DNA of 40,220 bases from Tepidisphaeraceae bacterium (lineage in GTDB: Bacteria; Planctomycetota; Phycisphaerae; Tepidisphaerales; Tepidisphaeraceae): positions 1 to 40,220 of the forward strand of contig DASYHQ010000036.1 in NCBI GenBank assembly GCA_035998445.1, in the 5' to 3' direction. The notes beneath the pieces were generated by a model. That model was given only the letters and a program-made list of their open reading frames with translations. It searched no databases and was not told the origin of the DNA. This document shows positions 16,691 to 24,534 of the stretch, piece by piece. A program made the translations under genes and the position numbers. Every line of letters starts with the position of its first letter. Position 1 is the first letter of the stretch.

Positions 16691-16839
16691 GGGCAAGCAC
16701 TGCCGGCCCGCCTGCGATAGCGTGTTAGCGATGACCAACCGTCAAGCATCACGAGCTGATGTGCCGGGAACGAAAGACAAACCAGCGGTCGCCCGTTTGG
16801 GGTCACCGCTGGTGATGGTGATGGGGGAGCTGGTCCCAG

Positions 16840-17688
16840 CTATCGACGTCTGGCTAGGAGAACCAAGCCGCCCATCGTGAGCAGTGCGGCCGTCGCAGGT
16901 TCGGGCACCGCGGCGACCGTGGCAAAGCCGATGTCGTCGATGCCCGCGGAGATCACACCACCGCTAAGCGTGATGGCGACGGTGGCGATGTCATGCTGAC
17001 CATCGGGCGTTTCGAAACCAAAATAGACGTCGCGCCCGCGAGAATTGCCGCTCGCACCATCATCTAAGTCGGAATTGGACCCCCTCGCCGTCTGAATGTT
17101 CAGCAGGTTTCCCAAGCTATCGAAGTACGACACCTCCGCCGAATGGCTCAGGTACAGATTGGCGACCGCGAACCCGACCGCTGCCACGGAATTGACGCCG
17201 GTGGCAAAGGCGCCGGATGTCGAATCGTAGGAGCCAAACGTGATGTTGAGCGTCGCCGTGTTGGCGGTGGAGTTCAATCCAACGATCTCAAGGGCCGACG
17301 TGCCAGATGTCACGCGATGCAGGTTATTTATGTCCCTGCCCGAGTTGGCCGAATACGAACCGCTGAAGGAGAGGCGGACGTCGGGCAACGTCGGGTCTGA
17401 AAAGCTCAAGTAATTCGTCCCGGCCGCAATGTTGGAGCCCGACGTCGGGTTGTCCGTAAACTGCTGGATCGCCTGGAAGTCGGTGCGGGCCTCCAAGGTT
17501 GCCTGCGGCGTCAGGACATTCGAGCCTGACGCACTGCCGTTCGTATCGATCGTCTGTGCACCGGCCGGGTCGATGGCGCCTGCGCCCGCCACCAGCACCG
17601 GGTTCGTCAGCACCGCAGCATCGACGCCGGCCGACATCCATCCGGCAACGCAGGTTGCCGCCATACATACCAACAGTTTGCTCTTCAT
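16840..17688 (-). CDS. Exported PEP-CTERM protein
   Basis: A 282-residue secreted protein. A signal peptide (KLLVCMAATCVAGWMSAGVDAA) precedes a Ser/Thr/Asn/Gly-rich beta-type body (LSFSGSYSANSGRDINNLHRV, ALEIVGLNSTANTATLNITFG). The tail is AVPEPATAALLTMGGLVLLARRR, a textbook PEP-CTERM signal. The ATG at 17688 is chosen because it starts the signal peptide; an ATG 15 bases earlier would add MEMSE. It is the third gene of a leftward cluster (prepilin-like protein, GH10, this). A role in holding the xylan-degrading apparatus at the cell surface is plausible but inferred from neighbours alone. Confidence 0.9.
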   Translation of the reverse strand: MKSKLLVCMAATCVAGWMSAGVDAAVLTNPVLVAGAGAIDPAGAQTIDTNGSASGSNVLTPQATLEARTDFQAIQQFTDNPTSGSNIAAGTNYLSFSDPTLPDVRLSFSGSYSANSGRDINNLHRVTSGTSALEIVGLNSTANTATLNITFGSYDSTSGAFATGVNSVAAVGFAVANLYLSHSAEVSYFDSLGNLLNIQTARGSNSDLDDGASGNSRGRDVYFGFETPDGQHDIATVAITLSGGVISAGIDDIGFATVAAVPEPATAALLTMGGLVLLARRR

Positions 17689-17706
17689 TTCGCTCATCTC
17701 CAAAAT

Positions 17707-17722
17707 GCTTCGCGTTTGAAGC
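17707..17722. promoter_or_regulatory. Inverted repeat upstream of the PEP-CTERM gene
   Basis: GCTTC and GAAGC form 5-bp arms around GCGTTT, 18 bases before the ATG at 17688. It could be an operator or an mRNA hairpin near the ribosome-binding site. It lacks the AAACGTTT core of the operators in the first xylan locus. Confidence 0.3.
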
Positions 17723-17781
17723 GACTATTCTTCCCACTATCGTGGCTGAGCATCGGCGCAGCCACACACATAGCGTGCGGC

Positions 17782-19656
17782 TCAATCGAGCTCGACGCGC
17801 ACCGCGGTGCCACCGGCTTGCAGTGACGTTTGGACTGTCTTCGTCTGCCGACCCGCCGTCACGGTCACCTCGTACTGGCCGTGGAACCCGCGGACGTCAA
17901 ATACGCCGCGCTCGTTGCTCCTGCCGCTGGCATCGGTCCACCAGTTCTTGAATACGAGGTGCTCGTAGACCTGGCCTGCGGGCTTGATGCTCCAGTCCTC
18001 CCGGAACAGCGCCGCGTTGGCTTTCCAATGAGCCCCCTGCCAGAACCCCCACATGACGACCGCGCGGACCGACGGGTGGCTGTAGGTGATCGTCAGGTAA
18101 TCGCGCAGGTAGTCGGCCTGAAGTTGCTCATCCTCGGTGCCGATGTCGAACTCGGTGATCTCGATCGGGAGGTTGAACTCGGACAAACGATCCAAAATCT
18201 GCAGGACGCGATGCGGCGGTACCAGGCGAGCGCCGAAGTGGCTTTGATCGCCGAGCGCATCCAGCGGCGCTCCACGGTCGAGGAGGAACTTCACCGTGTC
18301 ACAGAACGCAGCCAGGTGACCCTCGTGAAAGCCAATGACGCCGTAATCGTTGAGGTACAGTTTGGCGGCCGGATCGGCGGCACGGGCCAGCTTGAACCAC
18401 TCAACCATCTCTTCCATGCCGAGGATGTCGGTCAGCACGTGGTTGTCGTGATGCTCGTTGACGACGTTCCACGACTTAATGGTGCCCGCCATCGTCGCCA
18501 CCTTCGACGTGATGTGAGCGCGCACCCGTTGTCGCAGCCATTCCGCCGCTGCTTCCTTGCCGTCGGCCTTTACGTGGGCCTCGTACTCGGCCTTGCTGGC
18601 TTCATTGCGTGAGGGCGCTTGCCAATTCACGCCGTTGTATGTGCCGTTTATTTCGTTGGTCGTGGTCGGGATATGGGTCCACTTCTGCCAGACCATATGC
18701 GTTCCGTGCAGGTCATTCACCCCGTGAGACTGCAGCCACGCCGCGGTCTTCAACTCGTTTGGCCGGCCCGACTCTTCCCACCATCGCCAGGAGAGACCTG
18801 ACACCACTGCGCGGTTGAACAAGCGGGTCAGTTCCTGTCGATAGCGCTCGGCCCCGGGCTTCGTCGAACGATCGCCGACGACCCACCGTGACTCTGCGAC
18901 GTTGCCGAAGCCGAAGGCGTGTCGCTGCATCTGGACGCGCACCTGCGCATCGCGAACCGGTTGGCCGTCGCCATCGCGCACCTCGACGGTCAGGTCGGCC
19001 TTGCGATGCTTCTCGATACGCGCGGCCGCCTCGGCACGCCACGCCGCGTCCGGTTCGCGGCCGATGTAGGTCAGACGAGTCCGTGGAAGCGAGTCCACCG
19101 ACACATCGGGACCGTAGTTGCGTAGCGACATCCCCCCTACGTCGACCACCTGCGGGTCGTAGCCAAGGGCGATCACGAACTTGCCCTCGCCCACCGCGAC
19201 GTCTTCGACCGCCCTGAACGGCAACTCGTACTGCTGCCATTCTCCTCCGGCGCCTACGCCGAATCGAAGGTGGCTCGTGTGAGGAGGATGGATGCGTTGA
19301 AACAGAAACTGCGCCGTCGCCTCCCTCGTCTCCGTCCGTACCTGCTCGGCGCGTATCGAGAACCGGGCGTGTAGCACGTCCCCCTTCTTGATCGGCTCCG
19401 CATTCGAGATCATCAGCTGAATGTCGTACCAAGCGTGCGACGGGCCGTTCGTGTTGATGCGCAACGCCGTCGTGAAGGGCTGCCCATCCACGGCGACCTG
19501 CGTCATCTCGCATCGGCGGGCGTTGGAGCCCATGAGTCGGAACGCGTCGAGGTCATCGCCGTTCATCATCGGCTCAGCTGCGCCGTGCACGTGCACGGCG
19601 GCAAACGTCGCAAGCGCCGTCAGCATCAACGGTATCGAGTGAAGCACCTTCAGCAT
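17782..19656 (-). CDS. GH10 xylanase-like enzyme with N-terminal accessory domains, exported
   Basis: A 624-residue secreted protein. After a signal peptide (VLHSIPLMLTALATFAAVHVHGAAEP) comes a region of about 180 residues resembling a carbohydrate-binding module (SHAWYDIQLMISNAEPIKKGDVLHARFSI). A short Ig-like segment follows (ADLTVEVRDGDGQPVRDAQVRVQM), then a GH10 barrel. The acid/base is Glu401 in WNVVNEHHDNH and the nucleophile Glu502 in ITEFDIGTEDEQLQ. The C-terminal beta segment is GFHGQYEVTVTAGRQTK. Both catalytic acids are present, so it should be active on xylan or a related glycan. Its C-terminal half is paralogous to the chimeric protein at 6352-7290. It lies 69 bases behind the prepilin-like gene. 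The ATG at 19656 starts the signal peptide. Confidence 0.92.
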   Translation of the reverse strand: MLKVLHSIPLMLTALATFAAVHVHGAAEPMMNGDDLDAFRLMGSNARRCEMTQVAVDGQPFTTALRINTNGPSHAWYDIQLMISNAEPIKKGDVLHARFSIRAEQVRTETREATAQFLFQRIHPPHTSHLRFGVGAGGEWQQYELPFRAVEDVAVGEGKFVIALGYDPQVVDVGGMSLRNYGPDVSVDSLPRTRLTYIGREPDAAWRAEAAARIEKHRKADLTVEVRDGDGQPVRDAQVRVQMQRHAFGFGNVAESRWVVGDRSTKPGAERYRQELTRLFNRAVVSGLSWRWWEESGRPNELKTAAWLQSHGVNDLHGTHMVWQKWTHIPTTTNEINGTYNGVNWQAPSRNEASKAEYEAHVKADGKEAAAEWLRQRVRAHITSKVATMAGTIKSWNVVNEHHDNHVLTDILGMEEMVEWFKLARAADPAAKLYLNDYGVIGFHEGHLAAFCDTVKFLLDRGAPLDALGDQSHFGARLVPPHRVLQILDRLSEFNLPIEITEFDIGTEDEQLQADYLRDYLTITYSHPSVRAVVMWGFWQGAHWKANAALFREDWSIKPAGQVYEHLVFKNWWTDASGRSNERGVFDVRGFHGQYEVTVTAGRQTKTVQTSLQAGGTAVRVELD

Positions 19657-19725
19657 GTCCACTGCATCCCTTCGCACTCTTTGTTCGCAAATCGATCTAA
19701 CGCGCCAGGCTGTCGGCCGCGCGCA

Positions 19726-20598
19726 TCACCGTTGATCGAGCCGCCACTTGGGGAACCGAAATGCCGGCTCGTTCGGCAGGTTGTCCATCTGGGCTACAAC
19801 GGTGGGCAGCGTTTTGGTCACGATGCTCTCCGCGTGTCCGTCGAAGAAGACCATGTTGGTGATCGTGCGGTTCCGGTGGCGGGCGTTGATGAACCGCGGG
19901 CTACGATTGAGGCGGCCGAACCCATCGAAGATCATGACGACCTCCGCCGACATGCGGATCATCGTCATCTTGTTCAACCGGGTCTGGTGACTGGTCGTGG
20001 TGAAGTCCCAAGGCTGCATTGGCCACAATTCCAGGCGTGCGTTGTACGCGGCGACGTTTCCGGCATTGTTCGCGTCGTACGTGGTCAGTGGTTGAAGCGA
20101 GTTGATGCCGTACCACATGTCGTAGTACCGATTCACGCCGCCCGCGGCCCGTGTGGCCATCACGGACCATCCTCGCTGGTACATCGCGCCCGCTTGGTCC
20201 TCACTTGTCGCCGGGCGCGAGGCCGCTGATAGGCCAGCGCCGTAGAAGTCAGTATCGATGCCATCAGGACAACGGAAGACGGAGCTCGACGTGCTGCCGT
20301 CCGTGGCGTTGAGTCCGGGCGCAGGCAGGTATTTGCCCACCACGAGGTAGGCCGCAACTGTATCCTCTTGGCGGCCACTGCCGACCGAACGCGAAGGTGG
20401 CAGGTAGTCCTTATTCGCCATGGCGTACAAGCGCACCCCAAGTCCGATCTGCCGCAAGTTCGATAGGCAAGCGGCCGTGTTCGCTGCCTGACGGGCCTTG
20501 CCCAAGGCGGGCAATAGAACAGATATGAGCAGCGCGATAATGGCGATCACGACCAAAAGTTCTACCAGCGTGAACGCATTTTGATTTCTTTTCAGCAT
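19726..20598 (-). CDS. Prepilin-like exported protein with type IV pilin N-terminus
   Basis: A 290-residue relative of the protein at 7442-8374. The leader MLKRNQNA precedes [18 protein letters not shown] with the conserved Glu at +5. The residue before the cleavage point is Ala instead of the usual Gly, which prepilin peptidases often still accept. [26 protein letters not shown] and a terminal His...VFFDGHAES follow the family plan. In both loci such a gene heads the leftward xylan cluster, suggesting a functional link between these pseudopilins and polysaccharide use, although this could also reflect their great abundance in planctomycetes. The ATG at 20598 gives the normal short leader. 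Confidence 0.92.
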   Translation of the reverse strand: MLKRNQNAFTLVELLVVIAIIALLISVLLPALGKARQAANTAACLSNLRQIGLGVRLYAMANKDYLPPSRSVGSGRQEDTVAAYLVVGKYLPAPGLNATDGSTSSSVFRCPDGIDTDFYGAGLSAASRPATSEDQAGAMYQRGWSVMATRAAGGVNRYYDMWYGINSLQPLTTYDANNAGNVAAYNARLELWPMQPWDFTTTSHQTRLNKMTMIRMSAEVVMIFDGFGRLNRSPRFINARHRNRTITNMVFFDGHAESIVTKTLPTVVAQMDNLPNEPAFRFPKWRLDQR

Positions 20599-20680
20599 CT
20601 CCCTGACTCCGTTAGAGAATCGACCGGCCAACGGTCCACGCTGGCACCAGCCATTGCGGCCCTTCCGGTTGCATCGTCGG

Positions 20681-21700
20681 TCACGGCCCCCAAGCCGTGC
20701 TCCCAGCACGCCAGCGCGTTGGTACCAGGACTGAGGCACCGCCGCTCATGCTATCTGGATCTTTCGACAGACGTTCAAGCATCATGCCGGCCGCCATCTT
20801 TCCGATCGCGAATCGTTCGAAGCTGGCACGGCTCAGGGTGGGCCACTGCTCGACGATCTGGTTTGCATCATCGCAGCAGACCAACCCGTAATCCCAGCCT
20901 GGACATAGTCGCATGCCGATGCTCACGTACTGGACGCGCCGGGCCAAGGGCACGGTGCTGGCAATGATGGCCGTGTCCTTCCGCAGGTGGGGTTCCACCA
21001 TAGCCCCGAGCTTGGCGGCATGATGCGGCCCCACACAGACCTCAGTCACCTCGACATCTGCGGCTCGAAGTACTTCCATCGCACCGGTAAAGCGTTCGCT
21101 ATGGCTGTAGTGAATATTCGCCTCTGGTGCCACACCGATGTACGTCGCCCGCCGGTAACCCAAATTTACGATGGTCTGTGCGGCCAAGCGTCCGGCCTGC
21201 AGCTCGTCTCGACGAATGCACCATTGGTCGCGCCAAATGTTCGTGTCGAGCCAGACACAGGCGGGCACGTGCCGCTCGGCCTGAGCGTACACGTCCGGCG
21301 GCAAGCGGTCTGTGATGATCAGACCGTCTAGCAGGCGTTCGCGAAAGACACGCGAACCCGGCCGCGAGTCATCGGATATGTCGCCGAAACGGACGATTGA
21401 CAAGACGTAACCGGTTTCCTCGAGCCGTTCGTTGATGCCGAGGATGAATTCGAAAGCCGCAGCATTGGTCAAACGGTGGCCGGGCGCGTTACGTAATAGG
21501 ACCCCGATCTGCCGGGTGGCCTGCAAACGTATCGCACGGGCGGACGCATTGGGGTGAAAGTTCAGCTCCGCCGCGATCATCTCCACCTTAGCAGCGCAGG
21601 CGGCGCTGATGCGCGCCGTGGCCGCGTTCCCGTTCAGCACCTGCGAAACGGTCGGCACCGAAACGCCAGCACGAATGGCGATTTCCTTCAAGGTCACCAT
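20681..21700 (-). CDS. LacI-family transcriptional regulator
   Basis: A 339-residue regulator. The DNA-binding domain is at the very N-terminus ([24 protein letters not shown]), with the hinge helix region around [13 protein letters not shown]. The ligand-binding core runs from [10 protein letters not shown] to the end. The ATG at 21700 puts the helix-turn-helix at residue 3, as usual; a TTG/GTG further upstream would add an atypical leader. It lies 82 bases upstream of the prepilin-like gene on the same strand and probably regulates that cluster and itself. The Asp- and Trp-rich effector pocket cannot be assigned to a ligand. Confidence 0.93.
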   Translation of the reverse strand: MVTLKEIAIRAGVSVPTVSQVLNGNAATARISAACAAKVEMIAAELNFHPNASARAIRLQATRQIGVLLRNAPGHRLTNAAAFEFILGINERLEETGYVLSIVRFGDISDDSRPGSRVFRERLLDGLIITDRLPPDVYAQAERHVPACVWLDTNIWRDQWCIRRDELQAGRLAAQTIVNLGYRRATYIGVAPEANIHYSHSERFTGAMEVLRAADVEVTEVCVGPHHAAKLGAMVEPHLRKDTAIIASTVPLARRVQYVSIGMRLCPGWDYGLVCCDDANQIVEQWPTLSRASFERFAIGKMAAGMMLERLSKDPDSMSGGASVLVPTRWRAGSTAWGP

Positions 21701-21716
21701 GGCTGAAAGAGTACAT

Positions 21717-21732
21717 GCAAAACCGTTCTTGC
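21717..21732. promoter_or_regulatory. Candidate autoregulatory LacI-type operator
   Basis: GCAAAACCGTTCTTGC is a 16-bp imperfect palindrome with a central CpG, matching its own complement at 12 or 13 of 16 positions and lying 17 bases before the start of the second LacI-family gene. Position and symmetry fit an autoregulatory operator. No second copy was found near the downstream genes. Confidence 0.4.
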
Positions 21733-21895
21733 GTGGGTGCAAAATTAATTTAGCAACTTGAGTGTATCTGAGGGTATCTCTTCGGCTGTCTCCCTCCGCC
21801 GCTCCGCGTTAGTCTTCTGCGTCGCTGCCCTCATAGTCGGAACATCTCTCTAGTCCTGAGACGTGGGCGGATGCCGTTGCGGCCATTTCCCTATT

Positions 21896-22193
21896 CGCAC
21901 CCATTCCAACACGGCCCCCCGAACCGGACACGGTTGTTAACTGCCAGTCGGAAATAGAGCGGAGAATCCGAGAGTTCTGCGGTGCGGAAGGCCGGGAAGG
22001 TCGAACGCGACCTAAAAGCGGCGCCCTCTCTCCCTCTCTTCATCCCGGCCACACGCCAAACCCTCAGATTTCCGCCCAAAAACGAGCGAACCCTGTTAAT
22101 TGGAAGTAACAGGGTTCGCGGAAAACTATATACACATTGCCAGACAAGGATTTATGAATCTACCCGTGCCTGACCCTCTTCGAACTTTCTCTG
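21896..22193. repeat. 300-bp palindrome-bearing repeat, copy 1
   Basis: It shares long blocks with 38775-39076, including ACACGGTTGTTAACTG, GGTGCGGAAGGCCG, ATCCCGGCC, AACGAGCGAACCCTGTTAA, CAGGGTTCGCGG, CAGACAAG and a near-identical last 22 bases ending in CGAACTTTCTCTG. Inside, at 22086-22119, perfect 13-bp arms (GCGAACCCTGTTA) flank an 8-base loop. No coding frame is convincing. The YifB fragment begins exactly where this copy ends, so the repeat behaves like a discrete inserted unit. The remaining 21743-21895 stretch holds nothing else recognised. Confidence 0.8.
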
Positions 22194-22628
22194 CCTGTTC
22201 TGCAGGAGCGGCTGCCCATGGCCATCGGCCTGTTGCGCGCCGGCAAGAGCATCCAGACCGACGTGCACAAGGACTACCTGATCGCCGGTGAACTAGCGCT
22301 GGATGGCCGCGTGCGGAAGATCAAGGGTGGGCTGTCGATGGCGATGCTGGGGCGCGAGAAGAAGCTGCGCGGCGTGATCCTGCCGGCCGAGAACTGCCGC
22401 GAGGCCGCGGTGGTCGATGGCGTCGACGTCATCCCCGTCCGCACGCTCGCCGACGCCGTCAGCTTCCTGAACGAACTGCTGCCGATCGAACCGTACGAGC
22501 TGAACGGCCAGCCGTACCTGGCGTCGCAGATCTCCTCCCCGCTCGACTTTGCCGACGTGCGCGGGCAGGAAGCGGTGAAGCGCGCGATCACCGTCGCCGC
22601 CGCGGGAAACCATAACGTCCTGATGTCG
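22194..22628 (+). pseudogene. YifB/ComM-type Mg-chelatase-like ATPase, internal fragment
   Basis: The frame reads LPMAIGLLRAGKSIQ, DYLIAGELALDGRVRKIKG, GVILPAENCREAAVVDGVDVIPVRTLADAVSFLN and then SPLDFADVRGQEAVKRAITVAAAGNHNVLM. This is the N-terminal ChlI domain and the entry to the AAA+ ATPase of the YifB/ComM family, about 500 residues when complete. The first ~70 residues are cut off at the border of the 300-bp repeat. Homology stops immediately before the Walker A loop (GPPGSGKT), so the protein has no ATPase site. It is a relic trapped between the repeat and the CBASS-like genes. Confidence 0.85.
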
Positions 22629-22669
22629 TGTCAAGTTCTACCTAGTACCGATTTTGGTAGGATGTGGGG

Positions 22670-23209
22670 ATGAACGACACGCCGGAAAAGCCTTTGGACG
22701 CTGCGGTTCTCAAAGTGTTGATCGCCGAGGCCGCGCGGATCGAGGAGGATTCAACCTACTCCGCTAAGGGGCAGTACGAGTGTGCGGATGCCTGGGCTTA
22801 CCGAAATCTTTGGATCGGCATCCCCACAACCGTAGTCGCTGCCGGTGCGGGTGTAGTCGCCCTGAAGGATCAGCCGATCCTCGCCGGTATCATGTCTCTT
22901 GCGGTGGCCGCGTCGTCTGCGGTCTTCACGTTCCTAAATCCGCGCGAGCAAGCGTTGAACCACTTGGCCGCGGGCAACGCGTTTAAGGCACTTCAGAACG
23001 ATGCCCGAATCTTCTACACGATCGAATGCGTTCACCGCCCGAACGATGCGGGGCTCGTCGCCGATCTTAAGGCCCTCAACGAACGGCGGAATAAGCTGAA
23101 CGCTGAATCCCCCCAGCCATCACGGAAAGCATTTGAGCGGGCGCGGAAAGGAATCGAGGCCGGCGAGGCTAGGTATGCCGTTGACGCGGAAAAGTCTCGG
23201 CCGGCCTGA
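22670..23209 (+). CDS. SLATT-type two-transmembrane effector
   Basis: A 179-residue protein with an N-terminal helical segment (VLIAEAARIEEDSTYSAKGQY) and two adjacent transmembrane helices (about residues 48-66 and 70-89). It ends in a long basic/acidic helical tail (HLAAGNAFKALQNDARIFY... ALNERRNKLN). This arrangement is that of the SLATT family, membrane effectors found with SMODS nucleotidyltransferases and thought to form pores when triggered. It converges with the E2-like gene, overlapping its 3-prime end by 41 bases, and lies 430 bases from the CD-NTase-like gene. The ATG at 22670 is taken over a GTG 6 bases upstream. The family call is by pattern, not by alignment. Confidence 0.7.
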   Translation: MNDTPEKPLDAAVLKVLIAEAARIEEDSTYSAKGQYECADAWAYRNLWIGIPTTVVAAGAGVVALKDQPILAGIMSLAVAASSAVFTFLNPREQALNHLAAGNAFKALQNDARIFYTIECVHRPNDAGLVADLKALNERRNKLNAESPQPSRKAFERARKGIEAGEARYAVDAEKSRPA

Positions 23210-23648
23210 CGTCGTTTGCTTCCAGATCTTGGCCGGGGTGAATCCCACCACCCTGCCATTCGCCCGTTACGAGCCACGACTCATAAAAGAAAAGCCAGTG
23301 CATGATCCACGGCACGATCGTCGTCGCTAGGACGCATTCTGACGTGAAGTCGGCGTAGTAGAGGCATAGGTCGCCGTGCATGTACGTGTGCGGCTGTCGC
23401 TCGTCTGGCTTGCGACGTTGTAGCTCCGGCGATTCGACCCATGCTTTTGGCTTTCCGCCGACGCGGTACTCGATGCGGACGGTGTAGATGTCGTTTATCG
23501 GCGTCGGCTGAAGCTGCCCGCGGCACACGAGGATTGTGCCCGTGGGCTCCTTGATGATTTCCCGCGTGAAGCCGGGGTGCAGCCTCTCCATCCACGCCGC
23601 TTGCTCGTGCAGACCGATCGCGCGGATGGGAGCATACCTAGTCACCAT
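23169..23648 (-). CDS. E2-like (ubiquitin-conjugating-fold) CBASS accessory protein
   Basis: The 159-residue product matches the bacterial E2-like proteins of short type II CBASS operons as I know them. It has a strand pair (LVCRGQLQPTPINDIYTVRIEYRVG), a proline-turn (VESPELQRRK), the His87-containing HTYMHGDLCLYY with the candidate catalytic Cys95, and the closing IVPWIMHWLFFYESWLVTGEWQGGG. In such systems the E2-like protein joins or primes the CD-NTase C-terminus, raising its activity. No E1 or JAB domain is encoded nearby, as in the short form. Its ATG overlaps the CD-NTase stop by 11 bases, a clear sign of one operon. It looks complete. Confidence 0.72.
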   Translation of the reverse strand: MVTRYAPIRAIGLHEQAAWMERLHPGFTREIIKEPTGTILVCRGQLQPTPINDIYTVRIEYRVGGKPKAWVESPELQRRKPDERQPHTYMHGDLCLYYADFTSECVLATTIVPWIMHWLFFYESWLVTGEWQGGGIHPGQDLEANDVRPAETFPRQRHT

Positions 23649-24534
23649 AAAACGAATTCGACGGAATCGCGATGGACGCGGCGGCGGGCGTGGCCGTCGT
23701 TAGTGCAGACGTCGCGCGGGTCATGCGGATATCGCCGCTGCTCCTCGCGGTGGCGTAGCGGTCGGTGTACGTCTTCACGGCGTTGTTCACGATGCCGCTG
23801 CCGGTCGGGTCGAACAGGTCGTTCAACAATGCGGCGATCTTTGTCATGCTCCGTTCGCGCTGGAGCTGGATCATCTTAGCTTTGAACTCGCCCACGAAGG
23901 CCAGGAAATCGAGATAGAGCTTGTAATTAGCCTGCCAGTCCGCCGCCAAGTTCTCGGCGGGGTTCGTCGGGCACGGGACGCTCCGGATGCCGGATTCGTT
24001 CCGGGCCTTCTGCTCGATCCGGTCCAAGTTGTTCATGATCGCATCGAGCAGGTTGTTCTCTTGCCCGTAGAAATCGGCATTGATCGTCGTCAGCACGATG
24101 GAGCGCGGCGTGTTTTCGCAACCATCAAAGTGAACGTCGCGACGACGCTTGAAGAGTTGGACGACGCGTTGGAGCATGGTCTTTTCGAAGCTCGACACGT
24201 TCGGCGGGAGTGGCTGAACCGACGCCATTGCGCGTTGCTCTACCATCGGAAGTGCCTGGGCGGCGAACCAATTGATGTACCGCTTGGGGTCGGTCTTCAC
24301 CCATTCACGGCGTTCGCGGTCAGGAATGACAAGCCCGGTGGGGCCATCCTCGAACGAGGGGACGGCCGGCACGATCTCTAATCGGTACTGGCGTTCATAG
24401 GTCAGGATGATGCACCGCGCATCCACGGACATCATCCCCCGATATGTCTCGTGCGCCTGCATCCGGTCCAGCACGTTGTGGAACAGCGTCACGGGGCTAA
24501 TGAGGTACTTGTCGCGTTGCAGCACGCAAATCAT
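23638..24534 (-). CDS. CD-NTase (SMODS-type cyclic oligonucleotide synthase), N-terminally truncated
   Basis: The 298-residue frame matches a CD-NTase from just after its first catalytic motif. Recognisable parts are CVLQRDKYLISPVTLF, YERQYRLEIVPAVPS (third acidic position, here Glu53), GLVIPDRERREWVKTDPKRYINWF, TMLQRVVQLFKRRRDVHF and PRSIVLTTINADFY. The roughly 75 residues that normally precede it, with the Gly-Ser motif and the Asp-x-Asp metal pair, are absent, and no trace of them is readable in any frame upstream. Without them second-messenger synthesis is not expected. The ATG overlaps the stop of the fibronectin-type gene (ATGA). The C-terminal tail (PSNSFYGD) would be the site of E2-dependent conjugation in an intact system. 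Confidence 0.72.
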   Translation of the reverse strand: MICVLQRDKYLISPVTLFHNVLDRMQAHETYRGMMSVDARCIILTYERQYRLEIVPAVPSFEDGPTGLVIPDRERREWVKTDPKRYINWFAAQALPMVEQRAMASVQPLPPNVSSFEKTMLQRVVQLFKRRRDVHFDGCENTPRSIVLTTINADFYGQENNLLDAIMNNLDRIEQKARNESGIRSVPCPTNPAENLAADWQANYKLYLDFLAFVGEFKAKMIQLQRERSMTKIAALLNDLFDPTGSGIVNNAVKTYTDRYATARSSGDIRMTRATSALTTATPAAASIAIPSNSFYGD

